Shown here piece after piece: positions 56,309-64,000 of a stretch of 64,000 bases of DNA; the first letter of the stretch is position 1, and each line of letters begins with the position of its first letter. The position numbers and the translations under genes were made by a program. The DNA is taken from the NCBI GenBank assembly GCA_964036295.1, contig OZ038462.1, positions 4,161,501 through 4,225,500 of the forward strand. The letters run 5' to 3'. This DNA comes from Plumapathes pennacea. Taxonomy: Eukaryota; Cnidaria; Anthozoa; Antipatharia; Myriopathidae. The notes below the pieces were generated by a model. It did not search any database. It was not told the origin of the DNA and was given only the letters and a program-made list of their open reading frames with translations.

Positions 56309-59300
56309 ATGAGCTTTACACAAAGCGATATTGAGCTGGAGGACGGTGAGATAAACGACCTTGAAGATGGAGAGATCGAAGACGACGAAATTTTGCCCAA
56401 GCAACGAAGAAGCCCGGTTGGAAACATGCCACCACAGGACAGAGGAAATCGAACTTTCCCTTTGGACGAACCCAGATATCCTCGCAGGAGAGACGAAGAA
56501 AGGGTGGTGGGTCATATTTATGAGCAGCCTAGCTATCGGCAACACCTACCAATACCATCAATTCCAAGACAGGCAGATCGTTTTGTGAATTTTAGAGGAC
56601 GAGGGAGAGGATTTATGAATCCGAGAGGGCGAGGGAGGCCGAGTTTTCCCGACAGAGGGCGAGGTACGTTTGGAAGGGAGAGAATGCAGCGTGGAGTACC
56701 ACGAAGACGTATCCTTTTCCGTAGTTGTGTTGACAGTGAAATTATGCAATTAGCTGATCTCTGTATAAAGAACTCACTTGTGACGTCAGAAGCAAGAAAC
56801 TCAGCAATGACTTTGAACTAACATACAGTAGACAACATTTATTTTGGAAAAACGTAGTCTTAGTAAACAAGTGTACGGTTCACTTGGGTTCTTACACCTT
56901 GGCTTAATATTCCACAGAGGTCAGGAATTAAATGAAATGGTCTCATTTTCAAATAGCCATTCACATAGCCCCTGCACATACTGTATTAAGTTTGTCTAAT
57001 AAAAAGTTCTGCATTTTAAGGCCTATAAAGAGCGATCTTAACCAGCAATACTGTGCATGTGCTATCTCATGTACACACCAACCCAGAGTACATCATCCTA
57101 AGTTCTGTAATATAAACTGATTTCCTTGACAAGTGCCTTACTCCAGCTGCTCCACCAAGAATTCGATCACCGTCCCCACCCAAGAAGCCTCAGGGCACTG
57201 AATATGAAGAAAAAGAAGACTTTGAAATGCTTCTGGAGAGACACAAATTGATTCAACAACAGCTAGAGTCCCTGGAGAGACAGGAAAGGGCTGCCCTTGA
57301 ATCTGACATTGATGATTCTTTTATTGACATTCCAGTTGGAGATGATGAGCTGGTGCCTGTTTCTGGTTCTGGTGGCGAACTAGATGCTCAACCTGGTGGA
57401 GGAAAAGAGCTTACAGATGACTTTATTAATCAGATAGACCAGACTTTGAGTATGATAAGAAAAATTAGTGCCGATGAGGCACAGGACCAAATTGCCAAGG
57501 AACAGCAAGAAAGTAAACCATTCGAACCTTTCAAAATTAAGCCACGATACCCTACCATTCCTTCTCTTCAAGAACGCAGTAAAATTGATATACAAACTAG
57601 AAAAGGTGACCAGCATACCCAACTGGATCCAAGAGGGAGTGATAATTTGCAAGCTGAACCAGAGCAGGATAAAAATGAAGGAGATCACCGCAAGAGTAGC
57701 AATAACACTACTGCAGAGAGAGGAACTGATCAGGAACAAAGAATGCGGAGAAGACGGCACAGGAGATCCGGCAGATCAAAGAAAGTCGTCAGCAAACAAC
57801 AAAGTCAAAAACAGTTACCATCAGCAAATAAACCTGCATCACCAGTTGATGCCCATAGTGAACTTGATGCAAGACTGGTAGCTCTTGCATCTATGGAGGT
57901 GCCAAGTGAAGTGATTTCCAGAAGAAAGGAACCAGAGAGGTGGGTGCCATGTTCTTACCTTGATATACAATCAACTCTCTTTAAGGCAGACACCCTAAAC
58001 TTACCTTACCCTAAACTACTGTACACTAAATTTGCTGAAAAGTTTGTAAACATTCGGTGTCCCCTTTGAGAGATTTTTTGAACCAAAATTTTGATAAAAA
58101 GGGTCTGCTGTCTGCCTTAGAGAGGTGTTTGCCTCAGAAAGAGTTCAGTTAAAGAGAAACAAATGGAGTTCGACAGGGATTAAGATTGCTGTCTGCCTTA
58201 GAGAGAGTTGACTGTACACTGTGCTGTAAAATTTCTCAGCTGTTCAAGAATAGCATATACTGTATTGTAGGAGATTGCCAGTGAGAATTGATACATGTGT
58301 TGTGGTTTGGTGAGACTATGCAGCACATGAATATGTGCACAAAATTGTTTAGACACTTGTGAAAACCCATTCATTTGCAATTTATGTTCTTCGCTCTCAG
58401 TTAAATCGTGTGCAAGAAATTGCGCTCCTTTTCAATGTTGATTTTGTTGATTATGTAACAGATTTGGGAACTCAAATAACATTGAAATAGGAGGGAGGGG
58501 AAAGGGGGGGGGGGGGGGGGGGGGGACTGGTGGTTAAGAAATGAAGCAGCCAGGTCCAAAATTAATAAAAGTGCATAAATGAATAGGTTGGTTGAAGCTA
58601 AAATTTAGAGTTAAATTGTTGAGGGAAGCTGTATTTTGAGCTTGAGAGCAAATGGTTAAATGTTGATGTGCTGCAAAACTTTGGTTCTCAGGAAAGTTGA
58701 GATAGTGGATAAACAGAAGAAAAGAAGAGAAAAGGTGAGGGAATGGCAGCAGAGAAAGGACCAAAGATATCACCAGAAAGCTGAGCAAGGCGGCAAGATA
58801 TCCGGTCGGAAGGGAGTTGCCAGCCTGGACGAGTACAAACATGACGACTACTTGGAGATGCCTATGGATGTTGAGAGTGATTCAGCTGGTGTGTGTGGTT
58901 TCCATTCTGATATAATAGGGCATATATACGAGAGAAAAGAAGCCACGGCTTACATAGGACATGAACAGACCCATTTATATGAGTATGGCTTCCACAAGAT
59001 GCGAACTGCTCGTATTTAACAATTATTCGCCGAAGTGGAGATGAATAGTGGTGGATATTTACCGAGCTGTTTCGGCGAGGTAAATATCCACCGCTATTCA
59101 CCGACACTGAGGCGAATAATTGTTTTAGTATATACCACACAAGTTTAATAGCCAACTCCCAAATAGCTTATTATACAGGTGGTCATGTGGTCTGGTTCAA
59201 CCAATGAACTACTACACTTCCTCATATTTCATACACATACAGACCTCCCCACATAAAACAGAGTACAAAGTGTGGGAGAATCTAAAGTTTCGATTTTAGA

Positions 59301-59411
59301 GTTGAGACCATGTAATTCACATGTTTCGGACTTCTACAGATGGACCAGCGTTGCCGCTGATAGAAGAACCAGCTGAAGGGTATCCTCCACCTCCACCGCC
59401 AAGGGAAGCAG

Positions 59412-59455
<44 letters not shown>

Positions 59456-62400
59456 TGTATCCGATATATATCAATTCCATTCAGTAGGGCAGCATCAGAA
59501 AATGCTATCACCATTTGTTTGCTTGCATGAGAAGATTGCAAATGGTTTTGCTGTTTGCTCTTTGTTCCTGATTGGCCAAGAATCCTGCCAAACTTGTTTG
59601 GACTGAATCCATGAGGTGTAGCAAACACAAAACCAAAGCAATATCACATGGTTACTGCATGTTGTACATTTATGTGAACATATTAAGTGTAGTGTATACA
59701 GTACCATTAAATAATATCTGGTGCATGGTTTGAATTTTCTTTGGGTATACTTTCACCGAATTCAAGAAATGTCATTATAAATTTACCTCATCAAGTTATA
59801 CAACAAAACTTTTTTATATCAACAGCTCTTAGCTATGCATTCATGACAGAGCAAGGAATTCATGAAACACAGCTGGTAAGTACAGTACAACTAAATGTAA
59901 TGCGTGAGCATTAGGTGCTAGCAAGTATTGAGTTGAGTTCGTTAATCGAATGTAATGCGCGAGCATTAGGTGTTCACGTGTGTTAGTTTAGTCCGTTTGT
60001 TATCTGTTAAGTGTTAGTGTATGTAGTAAAGTCTGTTAAAGTGGCGACTGATAGTGAATCGGTTAGCGTGTGTCTAGTATAAAAGGGATCACAAGCCGTT
60101 GTGGTACGAGTTTTGTACGGGAGTTTGTACGAGAGTTTCGTATGATTCATTTTGTATGAGTCGACGTACTGTTGAGAGGTTAATACAGTTGGACGTTGTT
60201 GAAGCTCTGTTTCCTGTGTTTGTGGACCCTGGGTACGTTACAATATTACATTGTACTCTGTACATGTCTTTTTCAAGTGCTTTGCTAACAGATATAATTG
60301 AGTTTCATTTTGCCTTACAGGGACATGAGTCAAATTTGCCAGCCTATCCAGTTCAGGTAAATTTTAATCTAACCTTGAATGCTTTTTTATATTTAGTGCT
60401 CATTCATCTGATACTTTTTTCCCCTTTGTTTGTCAGATGATGCAAGGCGGTTATGACCCATATATGCCTGACCCTCAGGTAAGTCATACATATACTGTAG
60501 TTTAAACAAACAAACAAAATAATACAAACAAAAATAAAACAACAAACAGGTGAACTATGCGTGCACTGCAAGTCTCCCGCAGAGCTAAAGAACTTAGTGC
60601 TTTTTACAAGACTTTTTGTTGCATTCAACTCTGTTGAATAAACTAAAAGATTCACTAAACTATGTTCTTGATCATGGGAAGCAGGATATTTCAGATTCTT
60701 GCAGGAGATTTCAAATTTATATGGAAGATTGACATGAGTTTGCAGATGAGTGGGAAATGAAGCGCTCATGCAGGAGATTCCCACGTAAAGCAAGATAGTT
60801 AGACTTGGTGGGCCTGAGTAATAGCCATTGCTTGTTTTTTCTTTGTAGACATATCCTGGTTGGATGAATGCTGGTCCTCTACCAGTTTCTTTTCAAGACA
60901 GCCGTCAAGGTACAGTATTAAACGTTTATATATACAATAAATGTTGTTTTGCCTTGAGAAACAAGACAAGCTTAAGCTACTTTTCACTTGACAGTAGGCC
61001 ATTTCTGAGATGCCTGTTCCTTCTGTTTTAAAATGAGGCCCAGTGGAAAACAAATTTTGTTCATTGTTAAATTTTGTTCATTATAGTTCCTTTTATCGAA
61101 ATTTAAGATCTCCTAACTAATACTGCATATTTTTTCTCTGTTTTGCTCTCTTTACCTTTGCATAGTTTTTGTTGGACCAGAGTCTGTTTCACCAAGTAAA
61201 CAAACAACTGAAGGGGTTCCAGCGAAACCTGAGTCAGACAATGACGAGGATGATGATGAAGTCAAGCTGCGTCAGCTTCTGCTCAAATCAATGATGGCCA
61301 AAAAGAAGAAAGCAGGACAAGTAAGACATCGTATTACCTCACTGCTGCTTGCCCCTTTTTGAAATAGTGAACATTTTACACAAAAATGCTGTATTTATAT
61401 ATTTCATTAGTTCCCAACACATTTTACCCAAATATCTGCATACTGTATATACTGTACATTCTGAAACGTCCTTTACGTACTTGAAGACGTGGGAGCAGGA
61501 AGGGCCCATGCAGATTTCTTACTTGCTGTGTATTGAGCAAGTGCACATTACATGTATCTGCTTATTTTCTGCCTAAACTATGGAACTCACGCAGTAAATA
61601 GAGATTACTTCATGGAAAGTGCGCGCGTACGGTTCTTATTCACGAGTTGTGAAGTATCATAAAATGAACGAGCGAGGCTTTGCGAGCGAGTGAGTTTTAT
61701 GATATGAAACAACGAGTGAATAAAAACTGTACAAAGCACTTTCCATGATGTTTTCTGTTTATTATATACATACTGAGACATTTATGATGGGACCGGGAAA
61801 CCCTTTAAAAGTAGTGAAAAATCATCGTTCGCAGCTTGTGATTGGACGAACGATTTTTTTCACGTGTGAAAAGCGTCGTTCGCGGCCTCTCATTGGCTAG
61901 AACTCATTTGCGTACGAAATTTTACGATATGGCTTTTTCGTGAGTATGTCTCAGTATGTATATAATAAGTAACAATATTGCAAGGAGGACAGAAAAAAAA
62001 AAAAATACTGCTTCTTGTTGGACTCAAACAGATGGCCATAACAAAGAGAGATTGATAGATTCCGATAGTTTCTATAGCTTCCGATAGAAACTACTTCATT
62101 AGTATTTTAGGTGGGAAAAAAAAAAGCGGATAACACATGCATTTGATGAGTAGTAGTGAGTAAAAATCTACATAGGCCATTCTTGCTCTCAGGTATTTAC
62201 TTGTTTGTTCTTCCACAGGGTATGATACTCACCCAGCTTTAAGATTCAAAAAACAGTTCAAAGTTGCTCACAAACAAAAATCAGTTATGCCAGATTTTAC
62301 ATGAAGTTGTCAAGTCACTGCACATTTTGGGGAGTGCATTGTATAATTCATTGTTTGTTTGTTCTGATACAGAATCAAGATTCCAAACCCGTCAGTACTT

Positions 62401-63689
62401 CTGCTCAGAGTACCCCACGCAGTCAATCCCCTGTGACAGCCACGGCAGGAAACGATTCTACAAAGCCCACCAAGGGTCCGGGTAAACCAATCCAGAAGGT
62501 ATGCCTCAGCATTAACCCTTTCACTCCTGAGCTCAAAATACAAATTCCCCTAACCATTCAAGAAGAAAATGTATGAGTGATGCAGTGAGAATTGATAGTT
62601 TAATCAGATATCATTGAGCAAGGTATCAAAAGCCAAGTTCTCCTTACTGTATGATATATTTGTGCTGCCAAAACTGAAGGAGAAAATTGAACTTGATCAC
62701 TCTTGGGAGTGAAAGGGTTAACTACTGACTGTAATATTGCTGGTCCAACTCAAGTATTGGGTCTGAGGTTGTAGACCAGATGTTGTAGGCCTAAGGTTGT
62801 AGGTCTGAGGTTGTAGACCAGACGTTGTAGACCAGACGTTGTAGGCCTAAGGTTGTAGGTGTGAGGTTGAAGGCCAGACGTTGTAGGCCAGACCATAATA
62901 TTTAATTTACTGATGTGTGTATGTGTTTTATTTGCAGGTCATGTTTGCTCCACCGAAACATGATGAAGTGGTAATTAACCTTGGTGAAGACTCTGATTCT
63001 GAGAACTCTGATGAAGAGAAGCCAAAAACTGCCACCACTGGTTCCACAAGCACCAGCGGCAAGGGCCAGTTGTCAGGAGGTCTGTTTGGTGGTCTAGAAA
63101 TGATGATCAAGGAAACCAGGAAGTCAGTTGAGGTACAGAACACAGTATGCTTTCTTTCCACTCTTCCACGTGCAAGGTCAATAGGCAAATTCTCATAAAC
63201 AATCAAGGAGACATATACATGTACATGTATGAGTGATGTAGGGAGAATCAGTAGTTTAATCAGTTTTTATCTGAGCAAGCTCTCAAGAGCTTAGTGTTTG
63301 GAATTATGAATTATGTACAAATATCTGGTCATCTTTAATATGGCAACTGTCTTCATGTGGGGACTGGTTTATTTTGGCGAATATCCAAAGACGTTTTCTG
63401 CTACCTGATGGTTTTGTCTCGGACGACCAGATCAGAAAACTAGTCATCCAATCTTTAGATGAGCACTAATATCGAGCACTGTTAAACTGTTGTTTCCTTG
63501 CCTTTCAGGCTTCTAGGGTTACGCCAGCCAATAAAGAAGAAACCAAGATTCCTCCAGAACCAAAGACCCCGGATGCTATGCAGCACATGCCGGAAGATAG
63601 GAAGGAAGAGTACAGACGACTGAAGGAACAACTGGCACTACATGAGAAGAAAAAAAGGCAACCACTCTCCACTGTTAACCAGGACAAAG
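56309..63689 (+). CDS. ZFC3H1: ZFC3H1 (zinc finger C3H1 domain-containing protein), N-terminal part, continues past the window
   Basis: Scaffold that with MTR4 forms the PAXT connection directing polyadenylated nuclear RNA to the exosome. Exons: 56309-56663, 57147-57939, 58692-58888, 59340-59411, 59826-59875, 60321-60356, 60437-60478, 60849-60909, 61166-61320, 62373-62498, 62938-63132, 63509-63689; phases agree throughout, 754 codons plus one base. The N-terminus has two LEDGEI motifs (human has one ELEDGEISDDD), then RGRGRG repeats. EEKEDFEMLLERHKLIQQQL, ARLVALASME, HDDYLEMPMDVESDS, VKLRQLLLKSMMAKK and FGGLEMMIKETRKS each match a human segment in the same order. The CCCH finger and C-terminal helical repeats are not in this window. 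The start is the ATG at 56309 (MSFTQSDIEL). Short exons 5-8 are supported by phase and splice sites only. Confidence 0.9.
59018..59165. repeat. Hairpin element, copy 2, ZFC3H1 intron 3
   Basis: Same as 22325-22480: arms GGTGGATATTTACC and GGTAAATATCCACC with centre ending GGCGA and the 3' flank TTGTTTTAGTATATACCACA. It shares over 100 bp with the DAGL intron copy. Confidence 0.8.
59415..59451. repeat. (AG)n microsatellite
   Basis: About 18 AG units that begin at the donor site of ZFC3H1 exon 4 (GTAAGAGAG), so the intron start is itself repetitive. Confidence 0.95.
59520..59660. mobile_element. Decayed copy of the 18859 MITE family
   Basis: Shares TTTGTTCCTGATTGGCCAAG, CCTGCCAAACTTGT and TAGCAAACACAAAACCAAAG with 18859-19173 but lacks intact ends. 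Confidence 0.6.
61611..61747. mobile_element. Palindromic MITE, ZFC3H1 intron 9
   Basis: Ends CATGGAAAGTGC and GCACTTTCCATG; inner inverted pair ATCATAAAA and TTTTATGAT. Directly beside the next element. Confidence 0.7.
61758..61969. mobile_element. MITE with TTATTATATACATACTGAGA ends
   Basis: The right end reads TCTCAGTATGTATATAATAA, an almost perfect inverted match over about 23 bp. The interior contains repeated CGTTCG and ATTGG motifs. Confidence 0.75.
62512..62721. mobile_element. Best-preserved copy of the CCCTTTCACTCC repeat family
   Basis: Ends TTAACCCTTTCACTCCTGAG and, on the other strand, TTAACCCTTTCACTCCCAAG. About 210 bp in ZFC3H1 intron 10. Decayed copies or fragments are at about 4760, 24768, 27880, 33290, 41150, 58205 and 63200, which makes it the most frequent repeat in the window. 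Confidence 0.75.
62760..62893. repeat. Minisatellite, ZFC3H1 intron 10
   Basis: About ten irregular units of GTTGTAGRCC followed by AGACG, TAAG or TGAG, with a period of about 13-16 bp. Confidence 0.85.
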
Positions 63690-63708
63690 GTACAGTACAA
63701 AGAGGTTG

Positions 63709-63985
63709 TTATTACACGGGAAGGGGTGCAGTACGGCGGAGTGTTTTTACGAGATAAAAGTACAGTCGTATTGCACGACTTCTCGTGTAGTAAACTGTTT
63801 ATTATACGACGAATTCTCGCCGCGCGCAAAATGGAACAAAAAATGACGCGTTCGTGAACTTTGCTTCACGTAATCACGTAAGCTAATAAACCAGTTGGTC
63901 TGGTTCCTGACGAGTGCAATACGCTCCCATCTTTGCACTCGTTTTGGCCTGTATTTGCACTCGAGAATGTGAAGTCGTGTAATAA
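63709..63985 (+). mobile_element. Hairpin-bearing MITE, copy 4 of 4, hairpin core deleted
   Basis: Ends TTATTACACG and CGTGTAATAA as in copy 1. About 277 bp. The internal palindrome centred on CCTGCTTCAGGC is missing, joining TTTTTACGAG directly to ATAAAAGTACAG. It begins 20 bp after the ZFC3H1 exon 12 donor. Confidence 0.85.
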
Positions 63986-64000
63986 ATTAGAATATCCGTT

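Overview
This is a 64 kb piece of an intron-rich animal nuclear genome, most likely a cnidarian and probably an anthozoan such as a stony coral or anemone. The reasoning is inference. The long genes have clear metazoan orthologues with GT-AG introns, intergenic DNA is AT-rich and packed with short palindromic non-autonomous transposons (MITEs), and the gene set (INCENP, sn1-specific diacylglycerol lipase, a rhodopsin-like GPCR, an XK-related protein, a THAP protein, ZFC3H1) is purely metazoan. No species call can be proved from the window alone.

Layout. 1-10.8 kb: one small unrecognised gene on the minus strand (1450-2109), then about 8.7 kb without a recognisable gene that holds several MITEs, a 5S-rRNA-like repeat and an (AAT)n microsatellite. 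10.8-16.8 kb: INCENP on the minus strand, six coding exons that join in frame to 1256 codons. 16.8-17.5 kb: a 720 bp gap that separates INCENP from the divergent DAGL gene. 17.5-40.0 kb: a diacylglycerol lipase (DAGLA/DAGLB type) on the plus strand, sixteen coding exons that join in frame to 1061 codons with Ser-Asp-His residues in the expected places. Its introns hold a dense cluster of inverted repeats.

40.0-42.6 kb: gene-free with MITEs. 42.6-43.6 kb: a two-exon THAP protein with a transposase-type helix-turn-helix but no nuclease domain. 44.4-45.4 kb: a single-exon class A GPCR on the minus strand. 46.8-48.0 kb: a single-exon XK-related membrane protein. 48.2-55.3 kb: a nest of repeats consisting of a 5S-like composite repeat in two opposed copies, a tRNA-Lys(UUU) gene, a non-LTR retrotransposon with an intact 791-codon reading frame, and a MITE whose insertion site can be read directly by comparison with an empty paralogous site. 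56.3 kb to the end: the first twelve coding exons of ZFC3H1, whose CCCH finger and helical repeats lie beyond the window.

The genes do not form a pathway. INCENP belongs to the chromosomal passenger complex, DAGL makes 2-arachidonoylglycerol, and ZFC3H1 is the scaffold of nuclear exosome targeting on poly(A) RNA. The most unusual material is in the repeats: a four-copy family with an internal hairpin, a 181 bp near-perfect palindrome, a repeat unit carrying a 5S rRNA control region, and a MITE terminal repeat that supplies the INCENP stop codon. I did not find a convincing new multi-gene system. Exon boundaries were placed by hand from splice signals, reading phase and remembered family sequences, and could be off by a base or, at weaker sites, by an exon.
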